A model generated the notes under the pieces. The model was not told where the DNA came from and did no database searches. It was given only the letters and a program-made list of their open reading frames with translations. 64,000 bases of DNA, taken from contig OX465286.1 in assembly GCA_949987705.1 (NCBI GenBank), forward strand, positions 16,009,676 to 16,073,675, in the 5' to 3' direction. The translations under genes were made by a program, and so were the position numbers. Shown piece by piece: positions 1 through 11,040 of this stretch. Origin of the DNA: Thereva unica (lineage: Eukaryota; Arthropoda; Insecta; Diptera; Therevidae). Each line of letters begins with the position of its first letter. Position 1 is the first letter of the stretch.

Positions 1-235
1 TACAGGTAACGGCTTAGCTAGAATTTTAACGAACTAGAGAGCTAGAATTTGAAGACCATGAGCTTCTCAAAGTTCCCGGAGAATGCGAAGGGAAAAGTCT
101 GGAATGTTCCATTAATAGAGGGCCTCCAGATTGTGGTGGAAAGATCTAGAACTTGGATAAGGCGGAAGCTTGGCTGTATAAATTCTGGGGCAGCCGGCAT
201 TAAGAGGTAGTTTTGATTAGAAAAGCGATTTAACT
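1..235 (+). repeat. Promoter-bearing repeat unit, copy 1
   Basis: This block recurs almost base for base at 3031-3265, offset by 3,030 bp. The two copies differ by only a few substitutions; for example, copy 1 has an ACCATG-proximal CCGGAG where copy 2 has CCGAGG. Both run straight into a CTAAAGTGA-type minisatellite. The window opens exactly at the aligned start, so copy 1 may continue to the left. Together the copies could be terminal direct repeats of a roughly 3-kb element or two units of a long-period tandem array. No protein is encoded. Confidence 0.85.
95..210 (+). promoter_or_regulatory. Heat-shock-like promoter block, copy 1
   Basis: A palindromic GGAATGTTCC at 101-110 fits the nGAAnnTTCn core of a heat-shock element. 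A second half-matching block, TCTAGAAC, lies about 35 bp further on, and a TATAAATT box follows at 177-184. A CATT that could serve as an initiator lies 20-25 bp after the TATA box. Spacing and order resemble an arthropod Hsp promoter. Function is inferred; no downstream coding sequence is present. Confidence 0.45.
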
Positions 236-745
236 GTTTAAAATGACCTAAAGTGATTAAAGTTATCTAAAGTGATCAAAGTGACCTAAAATAACCAAAG
301 TGGTCTTAAGTGATTAAAGTGACCTAAAGTGATCAAAGTTACTGGAAGTGACCTAAAATGAAAAAAAAAAAGATCTAAAGTGAACAAAGTAACTTAAAGG
401 GACATAAAATGACCAAACTTATCTGAAGTGATCAAAGTGACCTAAATGACCCAAGTTATCTGAAGTGATCAAAGTTACCTAAAATAACTAAAGTGATATA
501 AAGTGACCAAATTGACCTAAAGCAATCATAGTGACCTAAAGAGATTAAAGTGACCTAAAATAACTGATAGTGACCTAAAGTGAACAAAGTGACCTAAAAA
601 GACCAAAGTGATCTAAAGTGATCAAAGTAATCTCAAATGACCAAAATGATCTAAAGTGACCTAAAGTTAGATCTAAAGTAATCAAAGTGATCTAAAGTGA
701 CCTAAATGGATCAAAGTGACCAAAAATTATCTAAAGCATTTTTAG
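236..745. repeat. CTAAAGTGA-type minisatellite, copy 1
   Basis: Degenerate tandem words of about 10-11 bp alternate GTGACCTAAA and GTGATCAAA through the whole stretch, with occasional AATGACC and AATAACC variants and an A-run near 360-371. The same word pair fills 3266-3974 and 8488-8603. No reading frame spans it. It begins directly after the promoter-like block in both copies. Confidence 0.9.
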
Positions 746-3030
746 CAGGGATTACCTCTGGCCTTGAGCCCTCTTCCTCCCCAGTTGGGCCGATATTGTG
801 CAACATTGACTTTGATGGTGTTTTGTAAAAAAGCAATTATTAGTCGACAAAAGTTCCAAAATCTAGCCTGAGATTGGTTCTTTATACATTGAAGTTACTA
901 CTGAAAAATTTACGATATTCAAGGCGACATTAAAAGCAACCTTGACTAGGCAAGTCTATATAGCCTTGTGAGACGATACTTCCGAAGACATCGTCTGCGA
1001 TTAAAAGAATACGCTTGCGCTAATTTAGAATAGCACTTGACAAGCTGATATGAAACATGTATCCGGTTAGCCACGTCGTCACCCTGTGTGTATATAGCTT
1101 CCTTTTTGGATTTTTTTTTGTTGTTAATGAAAGCGCTCGCAAGAACTCGACAAAAATGTCAATTTTTGTCCTGGTTTATCTTCAGTAGCGTCCACGATGT
1201 CCGTCCCCCGTCTAGTGAGAAAATAAACCCAAGTGGATCTTATGCGTTCGCGCAAGCGCACGTCGTTTTATTTAATTTTTAATTTCCTACTTTTTTCCCT
1301 TTATTTTTCTTGCGAGTTTTTTTGTCGTTTTGTATATAAATATATATTGAGAGTCGAACAAAAGGCTGTCGTTCAATTTATATATGTATACAATCTGCTC
1401 GTCTAATTTGGTAGTCTAATCGCACGGAATGATGATCAAGATCCGTCGAAATCCTTCTTTGGCATCATTGTCTCTTCGGCGCAGTAAGAATATGTAAAAA
1501 AAAATATTGCCGAGGGGAGTGTGGGAGCTGGAGTCCGAGGGGTTAGCTGGGCATCCTCAGTCGGGGAAAAATTAAAATTGAAAAACTTGAATTATAAGAC
1601 CAAGAAGAAGAAGAAGATACAGAAATAATTCATGAAATGAGTGACATTGCAGGGACGAGGGACAATCTCTCTCTCTCTCTCACACACACACACTGATGGT
1701 GATCTCCTCGTCGGCATGGGTGCCGATCCCTGCGCGCGAGGATCACAGTCCAGACATTTTGCTACTAGCTTCTAGTTTTTTCAATGTGCATGCGCGGCTG
1801 ACCGTTTTGTCCGATGTTAATGGGTGCTTGTCCTACCTTTTCGCTAGAGTGTGGAGCTATCTCGGAAAAAAAAAATAAATCAAAAACCAAAAAACCAATT
1901 GAGAAAAAATTCCTGGCGTGTGTTTTTTTTTGTGTCGCCTGAAATTCAGATCGATTTTCATTTAAATTTTTTTAGCATAAGCGAAGGAATCGTTTTGTTT
2001 CTGTGCGCTGTGTGCGATTCCTTTTGTGTATTTTACTTAAAGATGCGCTCTGCGCTCTGACTTTGTGGGCCTCTCGGTCGGCGCAAAGACTTCTGGTTTC
2101 TTTTATATTATTCTGTAGCAAAATAAAAAAAAATAATAATAAAAGGAACAAGACCCCATCAGCTTGGGGTCATCTTGGCCTTATTAAAAATTCACGAGTG
2201 TGTCTGACTGTGACTCTCGTTCGTTATCATACTGTCAATTGACGACCTTTTTGATGAAATGTAGAAGATTGGACAGTTTTGTTCCACGTGATTTTTTTTC
2301 CCGCTTTATTTTCTCGTGTTTTTGTTGTCATTTATTTATTTATTTTTTTTTGCTGCTGCTGCTTTTTAGAAGAGTCTCTCCGGTTATCTCGGTGCTGGGA
2401 TTTATTTCAGTTATGTAAAATGTTCACGTATTTTACATTTCAAGATAATCTCCACTGTGATTAACGTTTTAACGATATGCACTCGTCTTTTTTCGTTTTT
2501 TTTTGTGGTACCACAAAACACACAAAACAAATACAAATGAAAAAAAAAAAAGAAAAACGAACAAATATAGTTGCTCGCTTCGCTTTTATTTGTTTGTTGC
2601 ACAGGCGAATGAACGCTTTTGAGTTCGCGACGAAGAGAAGTAGAATAATAATAATTAGCATTTTTTTGGAGTCTTCAGTTAGAAAATATTAATTTTGAAT
2701 ATATTTTTATTTGTGTGAATTAGCTGCTTTGATATACAATAGCAAGATTAGATCGCAAACAAAAAAGATGTTATCCCAAGCAGGCTTAGTAGAAGTCGTG
2801 CTGTGCCTAAATTAACATTTGGCAAATCTCCTTTTATTTTAATCGTAAAAGTCAGTTCTAATGAATTCCTAACGAAATCTTTCAAAAACTGAACAGTGTG
2901 GTATGGTATGTTTGAAAATGTGTAGTACCAATCCATAAAATAACATTCGTCAAATCATGGTGTCATAACCTTAGAATCAGGAATAGAAAAGGTTTGAGGT
3001 TATTCGGAGGAGCTAAGGCCTCCATTCACA
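746..3030. other. AT-rich spacer between the two repeat units
   Basis: About 2.3 kb with no recognisable gene. It has long T and A runs, a TC/AC microsatellite at about 1669-1693, and short open frames that are low-complexity and unconvincing. Nothing in it resembles integrase, protease or reverse transcriptase, so if the flanking repeats were LTRs the element would be non-autonomous. Confidence 0.6.
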
Positions 3031-3265
3031 TACAGGTAACGGCTTAGCTAGAATTTGAACGAACTAGAGAGCTAGAATTTGAAGACCATGAGCTTCTCAA
3101 AGTTCCCGAGGAATGCGAAGGGAAAAGTCTGGAATGTTCCATTAATAGAGGGCCTCCAGATTGTGGTGGAAAGATCTAGAACTTGGATAAGGGGGAAGCT
3201 TGGCTGTATAAATTCTGGGGCAGCCGGCATTAAGAGGTAGTTTTGATTAGAAAAGCGATTTAAGT
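3031..3265 (+). repeat. Promoter-bearing repeat unit, copy 2
   Basis: Near-identical second copy of the block at 1-235. The sequence just left of it (up to 3030) shows no similarity to anything visible before copy 1, because the window starts there. The downstream minisatellite is longer than in copy 1 and carries the nested retrotransposons. Confidence 0.85.
3125..3240 (+). promoter_or_regulatory. Heat-shock-like promoter block, copy 2
   Basis: GGAATGTTCC at 3131-3140, TCTAGAAC at 3175-3182 and TATAAATT at 3207-3214 are all kept in both copies even though neighbouring bases differ. Transcription from here would read into the minisatellite. This is promoter-like by motif and spacing only. 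Confidence 0.45.
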
Positions 3266-3974
3266 GTTTAAAATGACCTAAATTGACCTAAAGTGATCTA
3301 AAGTGATCAAAGTGACCTAAAATGACCAAAGTGGTCTTAAGTGATTAAAGTGATCAAAGTGACCTAAAATGACCAAAGTGGTCTTAAGTGATTAAAGTGA
3401 CCTAAAGTGATCAAAGTTACCTAAGTTACTGGAAGTGACCTAAAATGAAAAAAAAATATCTGAAGTAAACAAAGTGATCAAAGCAACCTAAAGGGACCTA
3501 AAATAACCAAACTGATCTGAAGTGATCAAAGTGACCTAAAATGACCTAAGTTATCTGAAGTGATCAAAGTGACCTAAAATAACCAAAGTGATATAAAGTG
3601 ATCAAATTGACCTAAAGCAATCATAGTGACCTAAAGAGATTAAAGTGACCTAAAATAACTGATAGTGACCTAAAGTGAGCAAAGTGACCTAAAATAACCA
3701 AAGTGATATAAAGTGATCAAATTGACCTAAAGCAATCATAGTGACCTAAAGAAATTAAAGTGATCTAAAATAACTGATAGTGACTGATAGTGAACAAAGT
3801 GACCTAAAATGATCTAAAGTAATCAAAGTGACCTAAAGTAATAAAAGTGATCTAAAGTGACCTAAATAGATAAAAGTCACCAAAAGTTATCTAAAGTGAT
3901 CTAAATTGATTTAAAGTGATCAAAGTGACCCAAAGTGATAAAAGTGGTCTAAAGTGATTAAACTGACCTAAAAT
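3266..3974. repeat. CTAAAGTGA-type minisatellite, copy 2 left part
   Basis: Same degenerate 10-11 bp words as 236-745, with an internal partial duplication of a GGTCTTAAGTGATT-containing segment (about 3328-3400). The array stops at the RTE-like fragment and resumes after it at 8488, so the retrotransposon landed inside the array. Confidence 0.9.
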
Positions 3975-4222
3975 GGCTGTATATCTGGAAAAATAGACAT
4001 AGCAATCACCGCTCTATCAATCCAAATGAGTTCATAGTGTCACAATGGAACTGAGAAACCACACAATACTCTCCAGTGGTTCATCGAATGGAAGAAGAGA
4101 GTTCGGAGCTGCGTTCATAGTGGAAAAGAAAATGAAATCAGTGATTCTTGACTTCAAGCCAGTAAATAATAGAATATGTACGCATCACATTAAAACAAGA
4201 CATTAGCCTCATAAACGTCCAG

Positions 4223-4414
4223 GTGCACACAAAAGACAAGACGGATGAGGAGAAAGAGGAATTCCACCAGGAGCTAACAAACGCCATCAGATTAATACCG
4301 TCAAACGGTATCAAAATGTTGCTTGGAGACATGAACGCCAAAGTAGGAAAAGAAGAGCAATTCCTAGGAGTAGGCCCACAAGAGAAAGGATGGAAGTATG
4401 TATCTAAACAGTAG
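4223..4414 (+). pseudogene. RTE-like endonuclease fragment
   Basis: Sixty-three codons around the endonuclease motif LLGDMNAKVGKEEQF, equivalent to LGDMNAKVGKEEEF in the copy near 59.4 kb. The frame is broken on both sides, and most of the following endonuclease and RT core is deleted. It belongs to the outer fragment at 3975-8487 and is non-functional. Confidence 0.75.
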
Positions 4415-4889
4415 AATCCGATACAAGAAGACTTCAAGGAAGGGAGAATTAGACAAGCCTACAAAGGAACACGCCAGATCAGCAATAAGTTTCAGCCAAG
4501 AACGGATATCTGCAGGCCATAGGTGAGAGCCTATTAACAGACCTTGATAGGATGAAAAAAAGATGAAGACAATATTTTCAAAACTTATTCAATCCAACCC
4601 CAATAATAAACGAAGACCCATAGGCGGAGGCAATTGTAGTCAAGATAATATTCCAATAGGACCACCAACATTGTATGAATTGCGTGAAACTGTGAAAAGG
4701 CAAAAAAGGAAACAAATCCCCAGGCATCGATGGAATCGAGACAGTCGACAGTCTACATTTGGTCCACAATTACAAAATGAAACGATGAAAAATAAGAACT
4801 AACTGTCCTGCACCCAAGATTTGTGCACAGAAAAACGAAACTTTAACTCTAGAAAACAGTAATACGACCAGTACTGTGTTATGGCTATA

Positions 4890-7800
4890 CAGATGCCAAA
4901 AAACTCGAGACGCTTTCCCTCTACTACCAGAATGCAAGAGGGACTAGGTCAAAAACTAACGACATCCTTCAGGCATCGATGGCTAGCGGGTTCGATGTCA
5001 TAGCATTTACTGAAATCTGGCTTCATGAAGGTATTCTTAATGCGGAACTCTTTGATTCCTCTTACCAAGTGTTTCGGAGGGATCGTTACACTGACTCGGA
5101 TGCTCGTGGAGGTGGCGTACTTCTTGCTTGTAGTAGCCATCTGTCTTGTAATCCAATTTCTCTTCCTAGTTTTTCTATCCACCTTGACATTGAGCTTGTC
5201 GCTCTTAAAATTACCTTATCAAAAATTAATCTCTTTCTGCTGTGCTGATATATCCCACCAGATATGTTAAGCACTCTTGACGATAGAGGTAAAAATCTCT
5301 ATGATATTCTCATCTCTGGTGTTGATTATATCTCGAGTATGATGGACACTGGCGATGAATTACTTCTCCTTGGAGACTTTAATTTACCCAATATTCAGTG
5401 GGTAACGGATGTAGATGACGATAACTACCTTCCTGAAGGCAACCTGAATTCTAAGGAATCCTGTTTTCTTAATTCCTTATTCTCACTTGGCTTGAATCAA
5501 ATGAGCGGTGTATCTAACGTTTTGGGGAGGCAGTTAGATCTTGTATTCTTTACTGACGCAGTCAATATGACTGTCGAACTCAGTCCAACAGTCATGACGT
5601 CTGTTGACAGTTACCATCCTCCGCTTCTGCTTAATTATTGCTTCAATTCAGAGAATAAGCCATGTCCGGAGGAGGTAACCCATTCCTTTAACTTTTGAAA
5701 GGCTAACTTTGGGGAGCTGTCATCTAAGCTTGCCTCGATCGATTTTAACAGTTTGCTTTCCGCAAATGAGCTGGATGACGACGTGGCACTGTTTTATAAC
5801 GTACTATACAAGGCCCTCGTTTCTTGCGTACCTTATGAGCCCCAAAAACTGCCCAGTTCTTCTCCACCTTGGTTTAATAATGAACTCAGGCATTTAAAAA
5901 ATCAGAAGAATAGACTTTGGAAAGCCTATTTAAAAAGAAAGGACTCTCCTAGTCGCAATTCATTTATCAATTGCTATAACAGATTTCGCTCACTCTCTTT
6001 TACTCTGTATCGCGAACACCTTAGCAGCATGAGTGATAAAGTGTTTACTGATCCTAGGAACTTCTTTAAATTTGTCAACTCTAAGAAAAAAGTTGATAAC
6101 TACCCTAATACTATGCAGCACACGAACTGGTCTAGTTCTGAGTCACTTGCGATTTGCAACATGTTTGCATCATTCTTTCATCAATCTTTTTTACCTTCTG
6201 ACTTTCAGCCTAATGACAATAATTTTCGTCACATTACCCCTAACCGAGAGCCTCATTTTTTACCTCTCTCAATTACCCTTGCTGATATCGTGAAACATAT
6301 TGATGAACTCCCTTTCGACTTCACTTCGGGCCCTGACGGTATTCCACCTGCTGTCCTGAAGTCCTGTGCGGAGGTTCTCCAGTCTCCACTGAAAACCCTG
6401 TTTCAGAAATCCCTGGATAAAGGGTGCTTCCCTACGCTTTGGAAGAATTCGTTTATAATTCCTATTCACAAAAGTGGTAGCAAAAACGAAATATCGAATT
6501 ATAGACCAATTGCGAAGTTGTCTGTTATACCGAAGCTTTTCGAATCAATTATCTATTCTGCGATCGCTCCGATCTGCAAGAGGCTTGTCTCAACGAATCA
6601 ACATGGTTTTCTTGCAGGTCGTTCCACTACCACCAATCTTCTTGCGTTCACTTCTCATGCTGTCGAGGGCTTCGTTTCTGGTTGTCAAACTGATTGCGTT
6701 TACACTGATTTTAGCAAGGCATTTGACAAGCTCTCCCATTCTATTATAATTCTCAAATTAAGAAGGCTTGGCTTTCCGCAAGCACTTCTGGTGTGGTTCC
6801 AGTCTTACTTAGCTGACCGGACCTACCAAGTTCTTTTTCGAGGATTCAAATCAGTACCCATTGAAGCATCATCCGGTGTCCCTCAAGGAAGTCATCTTGG
6901 CCCTCTTCTCTTCATTTTATCAATTGATGACATTGTTTCCTTGTTAAGACACTGTAGAATATTGATTTACGCTGATGACATCAAGTTATACCGTCACATT
7001 AAGAGTATTGAGGATTGCAAACTTTTGCAAGCTGATCTTGACACCTTTTACTCTTGGTGTACTTATAACAACCTGGTTCTTAATATTAGTAAATGTGAAG
7101 TCATGACTTTTAGTAGGAAACGTGATCCTATAATTTTTAACTACACCTTTCTTAATGAAGGTGTCCCTCGTGTAAACTTTGTTAAAGATCTCGGGATTAG
7201 ATTTGATAGTAAGCTGGATTTTTCCACTCACATCAACTATATCTCTTCTAGAGGTAGTTTAGTCCTGGGTTTTATAAAAAGGTGGTCCAAAGAATTTAAC
7301 AACCCCTTGATTACTAAACACCTTTATATTTCTCTTGTCAGACCATTACTCGAATATGCGTCCCAGGTTTGGTCTCCTCACTACTCTGTGCATGTTAGAA
7401 CTATTGAATCGGTCCAACGAAGGTTCGTTCGATTCGCACTGAATCATCTTCCTTGGGAAAACCCATTAGTTCTTCCATCTTATGAATCTCGGCTTAAGTT
7501 ACTTAACTTAAGCTCTCTACACAAGCGCCGTGAGGTGGCCGATGTTGTTTTTGTTCATCAGCTCCTTAATGGAAAGGTTGACTCAGGTTTTCTAGATCAT
7601 CGTGCATCGTTTAGAGTGAGTCGTTACAATCTAAGAGGACCACCTCTCTTACAAATCAACTCTTCTAATACGAATTACGGCAGATTCGAACCTGTCAATC
7701 GCATGTTCATTAACGTGAACAACAATATTAATGTGTTTGACGTGAGTATTGGTAAAGATGCCCTTAAAAGGAGTCTTTTTAATCTGACGTGATTGCGTAC

Positions 7801-8081
7801 ATTTTATGTTGTCTGGTGGGTTACATGTTGGATGCCCTTACTTTTTATTTTAATCTATGTTCAATCTCTACTAATATTTACTAATATTTTATGTTTGCAT
7901 GTCTCAGCTGAGCCACGGCAGTGGTAAATATTTCTCAGCCCTGCTGGGAAGTGTGCCTTCTGTGTTAGAAGGGAAACTCTATATATGTATATATATATAT
8001 GTATGTATGTGTATGCATATATAGATTTTCATGCTTAGCTGAAAAGTGCGCCTTCTGTGCTAGAAGGGTTAACTAACTCTT
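4890..8081 (+). mobile_element. Jockey-type non-LTR element, 5'-truncated
   Basis: The insertion is bounded by a 6-bp target-site duplication GCTATA at 4884-4889 and 8082-8087. Removing the insert and one duplication restores continuity of the surrounding RTE-like sequence (TTATG-GCTATA-GACTTGG). The copy starts inside ORF2 at the endonuclease N-terminus, so ORF1 and the 5' UTR are missing. About 290 bp of 3' UTR follow ORF2, with a TATG-rich microsatellite at about 7980-8025 and two copies of a GCCTTCTGTG-TAGAAGGG motif. No poly(A) tail is visible. Confidence 0.9.
4892..7792 (+). pseudogene. Jockey-type ORF2 (endonuclease-RT), two stops
   Basis: One frame runs the whole length, about 967 codons, broken only by TGA at 5246-5248 and TGA at 5696-5698; there is no frameshift. 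The N-terminal apurinic-type endonuclease begins with LYYQNARGTRSKTND and carries LLLGDFNLPNIQW and a DSYHPPL segment near its end. The reverse transcriptase follows with DFTSGPDGIPP, YRPIAKLSVIPK, DFSKAFDKLSH, SGVPQGSHLGPLLF and the catalytic YADD at 6968-6979. The C-terminal RPLLEYASQVWSPH and VQRRFVRF motifs are typical of jockey/CR1 elements. The second stop lies where arginine would be expected, consistent with CGA to TGA decay. It cannot make full-length protein without readthrough. Confidence 0.92.
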
Positions 8082-8097
8082 GCTATAGACTTGGACT

Positions 8098-8455
8098 ATG
8101 ACGCAGTACATAGAGGAACGAGTTACCAGGTTTGAGAGAAAAGTTCTCAGATATATAGTAGGCCTAAAAATAGAGGATGGAATATGGCGAAGGAGATACA
8201 ACAACGAGTTGTATGAAATTTTTGACGATCCAGAACTCTCAACGTTCAACAGACCGAGACTAGCCGGCCACGTAATCAGGGTTGATAACCGTATTCCAAA
8301 ACGGCTCATGGTGGCAGAAATTTCGGGAAATAGACGAGTAGGCGAACCCAGGAGGAGATTGTTGGACTCTGTGACGGCTGTCACAGAGACAATGCTCAAC
8401 ATTCGGAACTGCTGCAAAAAACCGTCAAACTTGGAGAAGGCCAAAGCGTGATTTG
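8098..8455 (+). pseudogene. RTE-like ORF2 C-terminal fragment
   Basis: Encodes TQYIEERVTRFERKVLRY, WRRRYNNELYEIFDDPELS and VGEPRRRL, matching the C-terminal region of the copy at 61.5-61.8 kb. It continues the outer fragment after the jockey insertion. Relative to the 62-kb copy it shows that GTGACGGCTGTCAC-type sequence is the undisturbed form of the site now occupied there by a MITE. Confidence 0.82.
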
Positions 8456-8487
8456 GGCTGTGGCGTAATTGGATGGATGGATGGATC

Positions 8488-8603
8488 AAATTTTCCTAAA
8501 GGGATCAAAGTGACCTAAAATTTCCTAAAGTGATTAAAGTGATCTAAAGTAATCAATGTGGCGTAAAGTGATTAAAGTGAAATAAAGCGACCTACAGTGG
8601 ATT
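8488..8603. repeat. CTAAAGTGA-type minisatellite, right part
   Basis: The array words resume immediately after the RTE-like 3' tail, giving the other half of the interrupted array 3266-3974. After about 8603 the pattern fades. To 8990 the sequence is AT-rich, without genes, and includes an AGAAGAAG-rich tract near 8850-8880. Confidence 0.85.
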
Positions 8604-9000
8604 TCAATAGTGAACTAAAAGGTGATAAATATGAGTTATTAGTGGGAGTTATGGAATTGCTAGTGATAATTAGTGAGCTTTGAGAATTGTGTCTGTGACA
8701 TTGAATTGTGTCAATAAACAACTTTCGTCTGAACATTCCTTAATTAATCAGCGAATCCGTTAAGACGTAAAAACGTAACAATATGTTTGGAAATCTTAAG
8801 TACGATAGGAGAAGAATATGTGGAAGTAAAATAGAGAGAAATAAAATACTAAAGAGAAGAAGAAGAGGATGATAGAAAGAGGGATGCTTGTCTTCTGAGA
8901 GCCGCAGGTGCGCCTATTTTTTGTGTGGTCTGAGTGAGTCCACAAAGAAGGAACGAATACCAATTAGGAGCTGTATGCAGGAATGAGTGATCTGGGATTG

Positions 9001-9475
9001 CTAAGACGGGAGGAAGTCACAAAGATAAGACGGACTTTTAGTACGGAGAACTTTATACAGAAGGACCAATGCGTTAATACCAAAAAAGCGAAAAGGGGCA
9101 CAACCTAGGGCAAAGAATTTTGCAAATCTAACACAGAAATGCAGAGTATAAATTAAAACTGAGTAGGAGGACATGAAGGTACAGCTGGATATCATCAGCA
9201 CATTGATGGATAACAGAGGAGAAGATCATTGACATACACCGAAAAAGAGAAGAGGGACCAAGAATAGAACCTTGCGGAACTCCCAGAGGCACAGGTTGGG
9301 AACTAAGATTCAACATTGCTGTGGGAACACATTGAAGTCTATTAGAGAGAAGAGAGTAGAAAAATCAAATAACAGAAGAAGAAAAGTGGTAGATTTGGCC
9401 AAGTTTGGAAAGCAGACGGGAGTAAACCATAGAATCGAATGCCTTACAGAAATCCAGAAGAACAACTAACACAAT
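9001..9475 (-). pseudogene. CR1/jockey-group RT remnant
   Basis: On the minus strand, reading from 9475 down, the frames give LLDFCKAFDSMVYSRLL, then LGVPQGSILGP, then CADDIQLYLH (a changed YADD, with cysteine for tyrosine), and finally ALVLLYKVLRTKSPSYL. These are the usual RT motifs A, B' and C plus the C-terminal region, compressed by deletions. At least two frameshifts separate them. No intact start or endonuclease is visible. Confidence 0.75.
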
Positions 9476-9606
9476 GCCACTCTACCCACTCACTCATAAC
9501 CGTTAATAAATTACCTACATTACCTTTAATATCCAAACAAAAATGTGACGATTTATGCGCCATCTATTTTAGAGTTTGAACAAACCGTAATTTGTAACGA
9601 TTTATG

Positions 9607-9709
9607 CTCAACATTCGGAACTGGAGAACTGCTAGAAGAAACCGTCATACTTGGAGAAATGCCCTAGACCAAGGCTCGATTTGGGCTATAGAGCCATTGG
9701 ATGGATGCA
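9607..9709 (+). mobile_element. RTE-like 3' end fragment
   Basis: CTCAACATTCGGAACTGG through GGCTCGATTTGGGCTATAG and GGATGGATG matches the 3' ends at about 8395-8487 and 62265-62377. Only the last hundred bases are present. It is flanked on both sides by a GCCATCTATT...TTTGAACAAAC motif (about 9558-9590 and 9727-9755), which may mark a duplicated or repetitive target. Confidence 0.8.
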
Positions 9710-9784
9710 GTAAGTTAACCGCACGCCATCTATTAGTTAGATTTTGAACAAACGGAGCAATTGAAGACTTGCCAGCCTCGAAGT

Positions 9785-9802
9785 TTCTAGAAAGTTTTCG
9801 AA
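9785..9802. promoter_or_regulatory. Heat-shock-element-like site
   Basis: TTCTAGAAAGTTTTCGAA has TTC, GAA, TTT, GAA in alternating 5-bp phase, so three of four units are perfect. It is followed by GTGGGGCAGAAATAAAG. No gene is recognisable downstream; it lies in a decayed repeat region. Function is unproven. Confidence 0.35.
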
Positions 9803-10185
9803 TACGTGGGGCAGAAATAAAGTGACTTATAACTCGTCACAATTTAGAATAGAACGGGGTCACAGACTCACACCGCATTTATGATTGCGTTGTGACTTTT
9901 GACTGCTTTTACAATAAGGGGATCAACAATACAAAAGCAAACTGGTTTCTGGCTCTAGTAATGATGATAAATAAAATGAAACAGTAAAATCGCTCTTTTT
10001 CTGATTTCAAATCAACCAATGAGTGAGTGTTTGCATTAAATTAATCAATTCAATTTGAAATGAATTTCCCAATAAAAAACGCCCATAGGTGTAATTTGTG
10101 ATAAACATTAGAATCTTGCAGTCTCGACAATCGCCGAGGAGGATATGTATTAATATTTGTCCAAAAGTAATCACAAGACTCGAAA

Positions 10186-11040
10186 ATGCACTCTTCAGCG
10201 CGATCTCGCGCGCGAATTAACTTTTATTTTCTCTTTTATTTTTTTTTAGTTTGTCTCTTTACACGCCGATTATACTATCTCCCCGTTAAGCTGACGGCAA
10301 TAACAATAATAATGGCAAGAGCCAGGGCTGTAATTATATTGGCATGGCGGAGTTGTTGTGACAATAATGGCGATACCATCTTATCACATCATCTTAAATT
10401 AACGAGACAAGCCAGGCTCAATCTAGTTGCGCACACCGCCCGCCCGCTCGAGCACCCGATAGCGCGCACGGCCCCGTATCACACGCATTAATATCACACT
10501 ATCATTGCGCTCGGTGCACCGTGTGCGGACTATAGTCGCGGCCAGGTAAAAATCGCTCTTAGATAAGACTCTCTGTCCTTCAATATTGTATATTCTTTAG
10601 TCATTCCGATGTGAATGGAGAGGAGGCCTTATGACTATTACCTTTGTGAAGCCCCCAGCTCCACGGATGACGATGAAGACGCATAACACATGAGCGCCTT
10701 CGAGAGTTTAATGAGAGGCTCTGGTGGCGCGCGCGCTCGGGGTATATGCCACTTAATATTCATTTACTCATTCAATCCTAAGTGTGCGATCTTTATGCAG
10801 GTGCCCCCCTCCACGCACCTACGATTGTGCCGCGCAAAAGCCGTCCCTTTGCTGGCTTAATGCTCGCTTTAGCACTCCGCGGAATGCCAGGGTGTGGGCC
10901 CGGCCAGTATTCGCGCATATATTGCAGTATTTGCATATAAAATTGACCAAATGATGACAAAAACAGAAGAAAACACGACAAAAGGCAACAAATTTTCAAT
11001 TAAAGCAAACGCTTTTAAAACTCATTAAAACGGAGCCCGA
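10186..11040. other. Mixed-composition non-coding block
   Basis: AT-rich words (TAATTATATT, ATTAATATCAC) alternate with CpG-rich words (GCGCACACCGCCCGCCCGC, GGCGCGCGCGCTCGG). The open frames here are short and low-complexity. The texture resembles arthropod regulatory DNA more than coding DNA or decayed transposon, but this is an impression from composition only. Confidence 0.3.

Larger units (their letters stand above)
3975..8487 (+). mobile_element. RTE-like non-LTR fragment, itself interrupted
   Basis: The two outer pieces (3975-4889 and 8082-8487) match, in order and orientation, parts of the longer element at about 58.6-62.4 kb: endonuclease, linker, and the C-terminal region, with internal deletions near 4390, 4500 and 4785. 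The copy is 5'-truncated and ends in a short GGAT repeat tail at about 8470-8487, a tail style typical of RTE-group elements. It sits inside the CTAAAGTGA minisatellite and was later split by a jockey-type element. Clade assignment rests on endonuclease-RT order and tail type only. Confidence 0.8.

Noticed and set aside
235..3974. CRISPR-like regularity in the CTAAAGTGA array
   Set aside because: There are no constant-length spacers or conserved direct repeats; the words are degenerate and contiguous, and the genome is eukaryotic.
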